Assembly (NCBI RefSeq): GCF_020103725.1
Contig: NZ_JAHXBG010000001.1
Location: 744,001 to 808,000 of the forward strand
DNA: 64,000 nucleotides
Direction: 5' to 3'
Source of the DNA: Hyalangium gracile
GTDB lineage: Bacteria; Myxococcota; Myxococcia; Myxococcales; Myxococcaceae
A program made the position numbers and the translations under genes. Positions 49,063 to 57,334 of the stretch are shown in pieces; the first letter of the stretch is position 1, and the number at the start of each line of letters is the position of its first letter. Below the pieces are notes generated by a model. It ran no database searches, was not told the DNA's origin, and was given only the letters and a program-made list of their open reading frames with translations.

Positions 49063-49641
49063 ATGTCCTTCGAAAAAGCCCTTCGAGAGATGATTCGCCG
49101 CGAGCTGGAGTCGCAGCTCGGCCCGCTCCAGAAGTCCATCGTGCAGCTGGAGCGAGGCCTGTCCTCGCTTCAGTCCCTGCGTGACGTCACAGGGAGGCTC
49201 GCGCCCCTGCTCGGCCAGAGAGCCCGGGAGGCTGTCCTTCGGCGGGCCCAGGAGCAGGCGACGCCTCCGCGGGCCGAGCCCACACGCGCCCCCGCCGCCG
49301 CACCGGCGCGCAAGGGCAAGGGCAAGGGCAAGGCCCCCGCCGCCGCCCCCGCCCCCGCCGAGCGGGCCTGCGCGGTGATGGGCTGCAAGCGGCCGGCGCG
49401 CTCCAAGGGGTACTGCTCGGCGCACTACCAGAAGCTGCGCCTGCTGATCCGCACCAACCGCCGCCCGGCGGACTGGGTGGATGACGCCGCCCCCAACTCG
49501 GCCAAGGACGTGAAGCTGCCCCGAGGCCGGGCCGCCGCGCGCGAGCGTCAGCCCGAGCCGGCCGCCGCCCCCAAGGAGCCGCCCAAGCCCAAGGCCTGGG
49601 TGCGCAAGAAGGGCGGCGCGAAGATGGTCTCCCTGCACTGA
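49063..49641 (+). CDS. Zinc-finger-like nucleic-acid-binding protein
   Basis: This 192-residue protein has a coiled-coil N-terminus (FEKALREMIRRELESQLGPLQ...SIVQLERGLSSL) and a Lys/Ala/Pro-rich basic linker (RKGKGKGKAPAAAP). A compact Cys/His motif at about 100-126 (CAVMGCKRPARSKGYCSAHYQKLR) follows, and the tail is basic. Four Cys/His ligands of the C-x4-C-x9-C-x2-H type could bind zinc. The overall high positive charge suggests DNA or RNA binding. It is a typical myxobacterial small protein but I cannot give a name. Confidence 0.72.
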   Translation: MSFEKALREMIRRELESQLGPLQKSIVQLERGLSSLQSLRDVTGRLAPLLGQRAREAVLRRAQEQATPPRAEPTRAPAAAPARKGKGKGKAPAAAPAPAERACAVMGCKRPARSKGYCSAHYQKLRLLIRTNRRPADWVDDAAPNSAKDVKLPRGRAAARERQPEPAAAPKEPPKPKAWVRKKGGAKMVSLH

Positions 49642-49757
49642 GCGGTCCGGGAGCCGGTGGAGCGCTCGCGGGAGGAGCCAGCAGCGTGTCGTGGCTTCCC
49701 GACACGACAGGTCACACGGCCGTTGACAGACCTGTCGGGGGATGGGATTCGGGCGGC

Positions 49758-50252
49758 ATGAGCGAGCAAGGCTATCCGGTCTCCGTGGCTGTGAAGCGCC
49801 CCGACGGGCGCGTCGAGCACGTGCGTGTGGGAACCGCGTTCAGGTCCGAGGACGGCTTCACGCTGCGCATGGGCGAGCTCTTCATCGGCGGTACGGCGGA
49901 CGCGGCTTCGGCCTCGGCTCCGGCGCCGCGGCGGGCTGCCAGCAGCGCAGGTGGCGGCGGCGGCGGCGGCGAGGTGTTCCCCAACTACGGCCGCAGCAAG
50001 GGCGGGCCCATCCGCGGCGCGACGATGCAGGACCTGGAGTACTACGCCAACGGCGCCCGGCGCTCGTTGAACGACCCGAGCAAGTCGCGCTGGCACGACA
50101 AGGAGCGCGCGCTGCTGGCGGCCATCGAGGCGGAGATCGCCCGCCAGCGCGGCGGTGGTGGGGGCGGGGACGAGGAGCCGCGCGGCGGCTCGGGCGGGGC
50201 GATGGACGACAGCGAGCCGCCTCCGCACACGGACGAGGACATCCCCTTCTAG
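49758..50252 (+). CDS. DUF3820-like protein with SSB-type acidic C-terminal tail
   Basis: This 164-residue protein has a strand-rich N-terminal part (SVAVKRPDGRVEHVRVG), a Gly-rich linker, and a small helical module (VFPNYGRSKGGPIRGAT, then DLEYYANGARRSLNDPSKSRW) that resembles the DUF3820/ExoX C-terminal motif. The last residues are DEDIPF, almost identical to the DDDIPF tip that bacterial SSB uses to recruit DNA-repair proteins. The tail is preceded by a Gly/Asp/Pro-rich disordered stretch, as in SSB. A role at single-stranded DNA is plausible but inferred. Confidence 0.7.
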   Translation: MSEQGYPVSVAVKRPDGRVEHVRVGTAFRSEDGFTLRMGELFIGGTADAASASAPAPRRAASSAGGGGGGGEVFPNYGRSKGGPIRGATMQDLEYYANGARRSLNDPSKSRWHDKERALLAAIEAEIARQRGGGGGGDEEPRGGSGGAMDDSEPPPHTDEDIPF

Positions 50253-50278
50253 GCCGGGAGCCGTCCGCGTCAGGCGGC

Positions 50279-52090
50279 TCAGGACGCCAGGGGCTGCTCG
50301 GTGGCGGACTCGGTGCATGGCAGCCGCACGGTGAAGGTGGTGCCGCGGCCCTCGGTGCTGCGCACCTCCACCTGGCCCAGGTGTCCCTCCACGATGCGCA
50401 GGACGATCGGCAGCCCCAGCCCGATGCCGTTGGCCCGCGTGGTGAAGAACGGCTCGAAGATGCGCCGCTGCACCTCCGGGCTCATTCCCCGGCCGGTGTC
50501 GGAGATGGAGAGCTGGAGCTGCTGGGGCGCGCGCTCGTCGCGAGCGATGCGCACCTGCAGGGCGCCTCCGTCGGGCATGGCCTGGAGGGCATTGGTGAAG
50601 AGGTTGGTGAAGGCCAGGTGGAGCAGGGGCGCATCCACCAGCGCGGGCGGCAGCGCCGGCTCCACCTCGCGCAGCACGGTGATGCGCGGGTTCGGGCCCT
50701 GGGAGCGCAGCGCCGCGCAGAGGGCACCCTCCACCACGGCCTCGAGCGGCTGGGGGCGGGGCCGAGGCCGCACCGGCCGGGCGAAGTCCAGCAGCTCGCG
50801 CACGAGCTGATCCAGCCGCTGCACCTCCTCGTCGATGATGTCGAGCAGGGCCTCCTCCTGGGGCTCGGGCCGCCGGCCGGGCAGGTGGCGCAGCGCCGAG
50901 ACGCAGTTGGCGATGGCGCCCAGCGGGTTGCGCACCTCGTGGGCCAGGGTGGCGGACAGCTCGCCGAGCGCGGCCATGCGCTCGCGGGCCAGCAGCTCCG
51001 ACTGCGTCCGCGCGAGCACCTCCAGGGAATGGCGCAGCTCCTGGTTGAGCGCGGACACCTCGAGCTGGGCGCGGCGCCGCTCGCCCAGCGCGGCGGCCAG
51101 CAGCAGGCCGGAGATGTTGACGGCCCCGAGGAACAGCTGGAGCAGCGCGAGGCGCTGGCTGGGGCCCGGCGCGGGGGACGGAGCGCTGAGCTCCTGCTCG
51201 TGGTGCTGCGGGCCGGGAGCACGGGCCACGCGTGGGAGATGCTGGAGCGCCGGCCGTGAGAAGGGGCCGTGGCCCTGGGCGGTGTGCCAGAGGGCCACGG
51301 TGGAGATGAGGGCGGTGACGGCGGTGGTGCCCGCGGCCTCCAGGCGCAGGGCGGCCCAGAGGATGAACGGGAGGGACAGGTACACCAGGGGGTGGAGCGC
51401 CCACCACGGCTCCAGGGCCTGGCTGCGGAAGACGACGTGCGTGGCCGTGCCCACGACGAGCAGGGTGGCGCCCAGCTCCCAGCGGCGGCGGTGCTCCCAG
51501 CCCTTGAGGCCGTGTGTCCAGGCGAGCAGCAGCGGCGCCAGCACCAGCACGCCCATGGCATCGCCGAGCCAGAACACCCACCAGGTGGGCCAGTAGAGCT
51601 GCCAGGAGCTGGCCCCCGAGAGGACGATGAGGGAAACGGCCACGAAGGCGGTGGCCAGGGTGCTGAGCCCGGCTGACAGCGTCACCAGCCCGAGCACATC
51701 CCGCACCCGGTGCAGCTCCACCCGAGGCCCCACCAGGCGCCGCAGCAGCGCGGCCCCGACGAGCGCCTCGAGGGCGCCGCAGGTGGAGACGAGCAGGGTG
51801 AGCACCCCGGAGCGGTCGGAGTGCTGGGTGAGGAACCCCAGCGCGACGGTGGTGAGCGCCACCGCGGGCCAGTGCCGCGCCGGGGACATGAGCAGGGCAA
51901 AGAGGACGAGCCCGCTGGGGAGCCACACGGCGGAGGACTGCTCGGAGCTGGTGGTGAGCTCGCGGCCCAGCGAGGCCAGGCCGAGGTAGAGCGAGGCGAA
52001 GAGCGCCAGGCGCGCCCCGGGGTGCCAGCGCGGCAGAATGAGTGCGTCCTGGACCACGTTCCCCCCAGCGCCACCGGGCCACGGCGACAT
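50279..52090 (-). CDS. MASE1-type sensor histidine kinase
   Basis: This 603-residue inner-membrane kinase has a MASE1-type membrane domain of about eight helices (residues 25-310, with VWLPSGLVLFALLM and WWVFWLGDAMGVLVLAPLLLAW). A transmembrane-flanked coiled coil leads to HisKA with the H-box LAHEVRNPLGAIAN (about 400) and HATPase_c (NLFTNALQAMPDGGAL, DTGRGMSPEVQRRIFEPFFTT, GIGLGLPIV). A cognate regulator is not adjacent. The ATG at 52090 is the first credible start; residues further upstream look non-coding. The cytoplasmic part is complete, so it should be active. Confidence 0.9.
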   Translation of the reverse strand: MSPWPGGAGGNVVQDALILPRWHPGARLALFASLYLGLASLGRELTTSSEQSSAVWLPSGLVLFALLMSPARHWPAVALTTVALGFLTQHSDRSGVLTLLVSTCGALEALVGAALLRRLVGPRVELHRVRDVLGLVTLSAGLSTLATAFVAVSLIVLSGASSWQLYWPTWWVFWLGDAMGVLVLAPLLLAWTHGLKGWEHRRRWELGATLLVVGTATHVVFRSQALEPWWALHPLVYLSLPFILWAALRLEAAGTTAVTALISTVALWHTAQGHGPFSRPALQHLPRVARAPGPQHHEQELSAPSPAPGPSQRLALLQLFLGAVNISGLLLAAALGERRRAQLEVSALNQELRHSLEVLARTQSELLARERMAALGELSATLAHEVRNPLGAIANCVSALRHLPGRRPEPQEEALLDIIDEEVQRLDQLVRELLDFARPVRPRPRPQPLEAVVEGALCAALRSQGPNPRITVLREVEPALPPALVDAPLLHLAFTNLFTNALQAMPDGGALQVRIARDERAPQQLQLSISDTGRGMSPEVQRRIFEPFFTTRANGIGLGLPIVLRIVEGHLGQVEVRSTEGRGTTFTVRLPCTESATEQPLAS

Positions 52091-52209
52091 GATCAAGGAG
52101 CGTCGGGCCGAACTCCCCTGTGAGCCGTGCCCTGGAAGCGTGGCACAGGCGCGCCCGCCTCGGGTAGCGAGCGCGCGGCCGCCTCGCGTGGATGGTAAGA
52201 CTCCAAACC

Positions 52210-53820
52210 ATGCCTTCGCCGCAACCCGCTGGAGTGTTGAGTTCTTCAACTGAAGCTGCCCCGCGGGGCGGCCTGGAGGCGCGGCCTGGCTGGAGCTGGA
52301 GCCGCTGGGCCGTGAATGTGGCAGTGACTGCGCTGGCCGTGCTGCTGTCGCTGCGAGTGGGCATGGGTGTGGGAGCGCTCGGGACGAGCACGGTGCTGGC
52401 GGCGCTGCCCGCGCTGCTGCTCGTGGTGGTGCTGCCGCCGGTGGCGGTGGTGGGAGCCAACAGCTGGCAGGTCCGCCGTCTGGGAGCGGGCAGCACGCGG
52501 TGGGGCGCGGCGTTGGGCGTGGCGCTCGGGCTCCAGGTGCTGGTGCTGGTGGGGGCCATCCTGGTGGGCGCCTCGGCGCGGAGGCTCGGGGATGTCGCGC
52601 TGCTGATCGCGGTGGAGGCGGCGGTGCTTCCGGCCGTGGTGATGCGGCTGGCGCGGGGCTCGAGGGCCGCGCTTCCTTCCCCGAGCGGAGCGCTGGCGCT
52701 GCTGCTGGTGCTGCTCGCGGGGCCGAGGCTGGCGCTCGCGGCCTGTCCCGAGCGGGACGCGTGGCCGACGCGGGACTGGCCCCGGGGCGCGCTGCCGGCC
52801 GGGCGCGAGCAGGCCCTGAAGGCCTTCGAGGACTACGCCTTCACGCTGGAGGGCAAGGACGAGGACCGCGACGGCGTGCGCACGGACGGGGTGGTCATCA
52901 TCCACCGGGGGCGGCTGGTGTACGAGCGCTACGCGCGAGGCTTCAAGGCGGAGCAGCGCCACCTGGGCTGGTCCATGTCGAAGAGCGTGACGAACGCGCT
53001 CACGGCGCTGGCGGTGGCGCACGGCGCGCTGTCGCTGGACGACTCCATCTGCAAGCACGTGAAGGCGACGAACCAGGCGGCGTGCGCCATCACGGTGCGC
53101 CACCTGCTCGAGTTCGGCTCGGGGCTGGACTGGAAGGAGGGCTACGAGAACGACTCGCTGCAGACGTCCTCGGTGCTGGCGATGCTCTACGGAGAGGGGC
53201 GCCGGGACATGGTGGCCTTCATCACCTCGCACGCGCTGCGGGACACGCCGGGCACGAGCTGGGAGTACTCCTCGGGGGACAGCACGCTGCTGGCCGGAGT
53301 GGTGGGCGCGGCCATGAAGCCCCGCTTCGGCGACGGCTGGGAGTGGAAGCTGCTGCTGGAGCCGGTGGGAGCGCGCAGCGCCGTCCTCGAGCGGGACGGC
53401 CAGGGCGTGCTGGTGGGCTCCTCGCTGATGCACGCCACGCCGCGCGACTGGGCGAAGCTGGGTTTCTTCTTCCTCAATGACGGCTGCTGGGAGGGCCAGC
53501 GCCTGCTGCCCGAGGGGTGGATGGCCGCCTCCGTCGCCGTCTCCGAGCCGCTCAAGCAGAAGCGCGTGGACTGGGATGCCGGAGACGTGACGGGCCGCAA
53601 GTTCTGGCTCAACCGCCCGGTGCCCGGCTTCCAGGATGAGCGGCCCTGGCCGGACGTGCCCGAGGACGCCTACGCCATGCGCGGACACTGGGGACAGTCC
53701 GTCACCATCATCCCCTCGATGGACCTGGTGGTGGTGCGCATGGCCGACGATCGGAAGAAGGCCTTCAGCCTCAACACCTTCCTCAAGCACGCCATCCCGC
53801 TGGTGGAGGGCGCGCCATGA
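52210..53820 (+). CDS. Serine hydrolase of the beta-lactamase/penicillin-binding fold
   Basis: This 536-residue protein has three or four N-terminal membrane segments (about 30-180), then an external beta-lactamase-type domain (about 185-530). The catalytic SxxK is SMSK in LGWSMSKSVTNALTALA, with YSSGDS in the YxN position and a HWGQS stretch in the KTG region. Members are esterases, D-aminopeptidases or PBP-like proteins, so the substrate is uncertain. The membrane anchor plus external domain resembles other myxobacterial class C-like hydrolases. It overlaps the next gene by 4 bp (ATGA). Confidence 0.87.
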   Translation: MPSPQPAGVLSSSTEAAPRGGLEARPGWSWSRWAVNVAVTALAVLLSLRVGMGVGALGTSTVLAALPALLLVVVLPPVAVVGANSWQVRRLGAGSTRWGAALGVALGLQVLVLVGAILVGASARRLGDVALLIAVEAAVLPAVVMRLARGSRAALPSPSGALALLLVLLAGPRLALAACPERDAWPTRDWPRGALPAGREQALKAFEDYAFTLEGKDEDRDGVRTDGVVIIHRGRLVYERYARGFKAEQRHLGWSMSKSVTNALTALAVAHGALSLDDSICKHVKATNQAACAITVRHLLEFGSGLDWKEGYENDSLQTSSVLAMLYGEGRRDMVAFITSHALRDTPGTSWEYSSGDSTLLAGVVGAAMKPRFGDGWEWKLLLEPVGARSAVLERDGQGVLVGSSLMHATPRDWAKLGFFFLNDGCWEGQRLLPEGWMAASVAVSEPLKQKRVDWDAGDVTGRKFWLNRPVPGFQDERPWPDVPEDAYAMRGHWGQSVTIIPSMDLVVVRMADDRKKAFSLNTFLKHAIPLVEGAP

Positions 53821-54137
53821 AGCGCACGGTGCTCGCGGTGCTGCTCGGGGCCCTGCTGCCGGCGCTGACCTCCTGCGGGAGGCCTGGCGACCGGCGCCTG
53901 TACACCAACAACGACCTGGTGCTCGTGACGAGCTACACGGCCAAGGACGCGTGCTCCTGCCTCTTCGTCATGGAGCGGGAGGAGGAGTTCTGCCGCGCCT
54001 TCGTGAAGGCCAACCCGGCCGTGGCGCACCTCACCATCGACCGGGAGCACAAGGCCGTGGAGACCTCGGCGCTGCTGCTCTGGGGCGCCCGAGCCCACTA
54101 CGTGGACGAGCGCAGCGGCTGCGTGATGGAGCCTTGA
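53817..54137 (+). CDS. Small Cys-rich lipoprotein, partner of the serine hydrolase
   Basis: This 106-residue protein starts MKRTVLAVLLGALLPALTSC, a signal peptide with a lipobox (LTSC). The body has five more Cys residues and unrecognised sequence (NDLVLVTSYTAKDACSCLFVM). The 4-bp overlap with the serine hydrolase shows that they are expressed as one unit, so it may be a partner or inhibitor. Confidence 0.72.
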   Translation: MKRTVLAVLLGALLPALTSCGRPGDRRLYTNNDLVLVTSYTAKDACSCLFVMEREEEFCRAFVKANPAVAHLTIDREHKAVETSALLLWGARAHYVDERSGCVMEP

Positions 54138-54152
54138 GGGCGAGCGCTCGGC

Positions 54153-55955
54153 TCAGCCGCCCTTCCAAAGCCCGTGACGGCGGGCCCTGCGCCCCAGCGT
54201 GACGGGGTCCATCCCCAGCGCCACCGCCGCGCGCCGCAGCACGCCGCCGTGCTGCTCCAGCGCCTCGCGGATGATGTCCCGCTCCACCTGCTCCATCCGT
54301 GCCTTCAGCGAGCCGCTCATCACCACGGTGGCCGGGCGCGTGCCCACCAGCGTCGGAGGCAGCAGCCGCCGCGTCACATTCTCTCCCGGCTGGGACAGCA
54401 GCACCGCGCGCTCCATCACGTTGCGCAGTTCGCGCGCGTTGCCCGGCCACGAGTAGGCCAGCAGCGCCTCCTCCGCCTCCGGGGCCAGCCCGCTCGCCGA
54501 GCGCTTCAGCGCGCGGTTGAACAGCTCCAGGAAGTGTCGGGCCAGCGAGAGCACGTCCTCGGGCCGATCGCGCAGCGGGGGCAGGTCGATGGTGAAGCTG
54601 TTGAGCCGGTAGAACAGGTCCGCCCGGAACCGTCCGGCCCGCACCTCCTGGGCCAGGTCCCTGTTGCTCGCCGCCACCACGCGCACGTCCACGTGCCGCA
54701 CCTGCGTGCCGCCCACCGGCCGCACGTCCCCGCCCTCCAGCACGCGCAGCAGCTTGATCTGCAGGTTGGGCGTCGTGTTCTCGATTTCGTCCAGGAAGAT
54801 GGTGCCGCCGTCGGCCAGCACGAACAGGCCCGGGTGGTCCGCCACCGCGCCGGTGAAGGCGCCCTTCACGTGGCCGAACAGCTCGCTCTCCAGCAGCGTC
54901 TCGGTGAGCGCGCCGCAGTCCTGCACCACCAGCGGCACGTCTCCGCGGCCGCTCATCCGGTGGATGATGCGCGCCAGCACCTCCTTGCCCGTGCCCGTCT
55001 CGCCCTGCAGCAGCACCGCCACCCGGTGGGGCGCCGCCACGCGCACCAGCTCCATCACCCGCTGCATCGCCGGGCTCGAGAAGCCGGGCCCATCCCCCTG
55101 CGCGGGCGCCGGCGCTCCCGCCGGCCCGCTCATCAGCGCGCGCTCGCGCAGCAGGTTGCGCTCCAGCTCCAGCGCCATGCGCCGCTGCTCCGTGCGCACC
55201 CCGTGCTCGCGCCCCGCGTCCAGCACCGCCTGCCGCACCACCTCCACCTCGGGCGCCGGCCCCAGCGCTCGGAAGATGCTGCCCGCGTTGAACAGGCCGA
55301 TCAGCCGCTCGGGCGCCGCAGGGGCGCAGCAGACGATGCGCGCCGCCATGTCACTGGGCGGAGCGGCCCCCGTGGCGTCCACCTCCTCCAGGCGCCGCGC
55401 CGACAGCTGCTCGATGAGCGACAGCGCCTGCACCTCGTCCCACCCGGCCACCAGCAGCACCGCCACGTCTCCGCGAGACAGCAGCGCATGAATCTCCGCC
55501 GCCGAGTCCGCGAAGCCCAGCCGCGCGTGCCCCTCCAGCGCCGTGCGGATGGTGCGCGCCTGCGCCTCCGTCGCGAAGGCCACCGCCACGTGCAGGGCGC
55601 TCTCGAGCAGGTAGCGCACCAGCGTCACCCGGTCCGAGCCCTCGAAGGCGCTGAACGACAGGCCCAGCGCCGTCACCGTGCCGCCCTCGGCGCCCTCCGT
55701 GTCGTGCCGCCACCGCACCACGCCCCGCACCCGGATGCGCGCGTGCGAGTCCGGCAGCGAGAACTCCATCTCCAGCTCCTGCCCCTCGCGCGGCCCCTCC
55801 TCCGGCCCGCCGCGCGGGGTGGCCACCAGGCCGATGCCCGTCTCGCTGATGTTGACCGACCAGCACCCGTGCAATGCCGGCTGCGTCACCACCTGCACGT
55901 ACAGGGGCTTACGCGGGCTGCGGTCGACAAAGGTGGAGTCGCGGGTTCGCTTCAT
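54153..55955 (-). CDS. PilZ-containing sigma54-dependent transcription activator
   Basis: This 600-residue protein opens with a PilZ domain (about 15-125) carrying the NxSxxG motif (NISETGIG) expected to bind cyclic di-GMP. A receiver-like region (about 130-270) follows in which no phospho-Asp is visible. The sigma54 AAA+ domain (about 300-525) has Walker A GETGTGKE, the GAFTGA loop that touches sigma54 and Walker B GGTIFLDEIEN. A Fis-type HTH (about 550-598) ends the protein. The architecture implies cyclic di-GMP control of sigma54 promoters. The gene is divergent from the DUF2378 gene, and a sigma54-like site lies in the intergenic region. Confidence 0.9.
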   Translation of the reverse strand: MKRTRDSTFVDRSPRKPLYVQVVTQPALHGCWSVNISETGIGLVATPRGGPEEGPREGQELEMEFSLPDSHARIRVRGVVRWRHDTEGAEGGTVTALGLSFSAFEGSDRVTLVRYLLESALHVAVAFATEAQARTIRTALEGHARLGFADSAAEIHALLSRGDVAVLLVAGWDEVQALSLIEQLSARRLEEVDATGAAPPSDMAARIVCCAPAAPERLIGLFNAGSIFRALGPAPEVEVVRQAVLDAGREHGVRTEQRRMALELERNLLRERALMSGPAGAPAPAQGDGPGFSSPAMQRVMELVRVAAPHRVAVLLQGETGTGKEVLARIIHRMSGRGDVPLVVQDCGALTETLLESELFGHVKGAFTGAVADHPGLFVLADGGTIFLDEIENTTPNLQIKLLRVLEGGDVRPVGGTQVRHVDVRVVAASNRDLAQEVRAGRFRADLFYRLNSFTIDLPPLRDRPEDVLSLARHFLELFNRALKRSASGLAPEAEEALLAYSWPGNARELRNVMERAVLLSQPGENVTRRLLPPTLVGTRPATVVMSGSLKARMEQVERDIIREALEQHGGVLRRAAVALGMDPVTLGRRARRHGLWKGG

Positions 55956-56099
55956 ACGTGAATCTTCACGCTTCAAGAATGAAGTATGGACTCAGCCCCT
56001 CGAAAATTCACCCTTCTGCTGGGGCTTCCGTGGCAATGAGGCTTCAGCGCTGAAAGGAGTCTTCCGCTCTAACTCCTTGAATCATGGAGGGTTGGGGCT

Positions 56100-56115
56100 T
56101 GGCCTGGATCCTGCT
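56100..56115 (+). promoter_or_regulatory. Candidate sigma54 (-24/-12) promoter for the DUF2378 gene
   Basis: The 16 bases TGGCCTGGATCCTGCT have GG and GC at the correct -24/-12 separation. The site is 66 bases upstream of the DUF2378 start and beside the sigma54 activator gene. The -24 element lacks the CAC of the consensus, so this is a moderate match. Confidence 0.4.
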
Positions 56116-56181
56116 CATGGCTTCTCCCGGCAGCGGTCAGCGGCCTTGCTCCACCAGGTTCACACCAGGAAGTCACCTTCC

Positions 56182-56805
56182 ATGCACGCACAACCCGAGT
56201 CAATACAGCCAGTGCTGGACCTGGACGTGGAGCGACAGCTCCGCCATCGGATGGCAATGGCCAGCCCCACGGATACTGCACGCGGGATGTTCTTCAACGG
56301 GGCGCTCGAAGTCGCTCGCGCACTCGGTGGGAGTGAGGCCGCGGACCGCTGCCAGCAGCTGATTGGAGAGAAGCGCTTCATCGACTTCTTCAACTACCCG
56401 GTGCAGGACCTGTTGAGGATGTCGCTCGAGGTGGTGCGCACGGTGGGGCCCCGCGCCGGCGGGGGCGCCGGGGTGCTGCGGCGCATGGGGATTCAGGCCG
56501 CCAAGGACTTCCTGGCCTCGCCCTCGGGCAAGACGATGCTGCTGCTGGCGGGCAACAACCCCCGGAGGCTGCTCAACCAGCTGCCCACCAGCTACCGCAC
56601 CGCCGTGAGCTTCGGTGAGCGCCGGGTCGTGTGGTCTGTCGCCGATCGCGCGGGTCTCTTTGTCGCGCAGCGGGACTTCCTGCCGCCCGCCTTCACCAAG
56701 GGGCTGCTGCAGGGGGTGCTGGAGGGCGTGGGCGTGCGCAGTGTGAACGTGAGCGGGCGTCCCACGGGGATGCTCGACAGTGAATACGAGATTTCCTGGG
56801 AGTGA
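56182..56805 (+). CDS. DUF2378/TIGR02265 family protein (Myxococcales-specific)
   Basis: This 207-residue protein shows the family pattern: SPTDTARGMFFNGALEVARALGG, FIDFFNYPVQDLLRMSLEVVR, an Arg/Gly-rich stretch before MGIQAAKDFLASPSGKTMLLL, and a C-terminal GLLQGVLEGVGVRSVNVSGRP..DSEYEISW. The family is present in many copies per genome in Myxococcales and its role is not known; the fold resembles heme-NO-binding or related sensory domains. The ATG at 56182 was chosen as the first Met of the conserved region. It lies beside a sigma54 activator and a candidate sigma54 promoter. Confidence 0.88.
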   Translation: MHAQPESIQPVLDLDVERQLRHRMAMASPTDTARGMFFNGALEVARALGGSEAADRCQQLIGEKRFIDFFNYPVQDLLRMSLEVVRTVGPRAGGGAGVLRRMGIQAAKDFLASPSGKTMLLLAGNNPRRLLNQLPTSYRTAVSFGERRVVWSVADRAGLFVAQRDFLPPAFTKGLLQGVLEGVGVRSVNVSGRPTGMLDSEYEISWE

Positions 56806-57004
56806 TACGTCCGGCCCGCTCGTTCGATCCAGACGGTGCGGCACACGCCAAGAGAAGAAGAGGCGACAGGGGCGAGCGGCATGCCCCGGTGAACAGACGG
56901 ACCGGGTCGCCAGGAGCTCCGGTCAGAAGGATTCGGCCGACCTCGTTGATTCGGGGGAGAGGACGGCCCGAAGCAACTCCCCAGGGGATGAGAGAGGAAT
57001 GACG

Positions 57005-57232
57005 ATGCGGCTCGACAACGTGACGGTGCAGAGTGGGAACGGCGCCTCGCTGGTGTTGCCGCGGGCATGTGAGTGCGGCAAGAGCTCGAGCGAGCCCTCG
57101 CATGTGACGCCGCAGGGGCCTGTGGCTCTGTGCTCCGCGTGTGGTGGCCGCCGGCCCCAGGCCGTGGAGGCCCCGCGCCCCGAGCGCCAGGGCCGCCGCA
57201 AGCTGCAGGACTTCCTGGGCGCCTTCGTCTGA
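57005..57232 (+). CDS. Small zinc-ribbon-like protein
   Basis: This 75-residue protein contains a pair of Cys motifs, CECG and CSACGG, spaced as in a zinc ribbon, followed by a basic tail (RRPQAVEAPRPERQGRRKL). An AGGA is seven bases before the ATG at 57005; the preceding ATG at 56999 is a poor alternative. It is followed by a strong terminator. Confidence 0.65.
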   Translation: MRLDNVTVQSGNGASLVLPRACECGKSSSEPSHVTPQGPVALCSACGGRRPQAVEAPRPERQGRRKLQDFLGAFV

Positions 57233-57262
57233 GGCGTGCGCGGTCCATCTTTCGTGAGTCAG

Positions 57263-57324
57263 GATGACGGGTCTGTCCCCCTTGGCGGAGGATTGGGGTG
57301 GGGGACACACCCGTCATCTTTTTT
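57263..57324 (+). terminator. Rho-independent terminator with long stem
   Basis: A 19-bp stem with one mismatch (GATGACGGGTCTGTCCCCC pairs with GGGGGACACACCCGTCATC), followed by six T residues. It closes the zinc-ribbon gene and lies just before the end of the convergent oxyR gene. Confidence 0.9.
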
Positions 57325-57334
57325 GGGCGCCACC

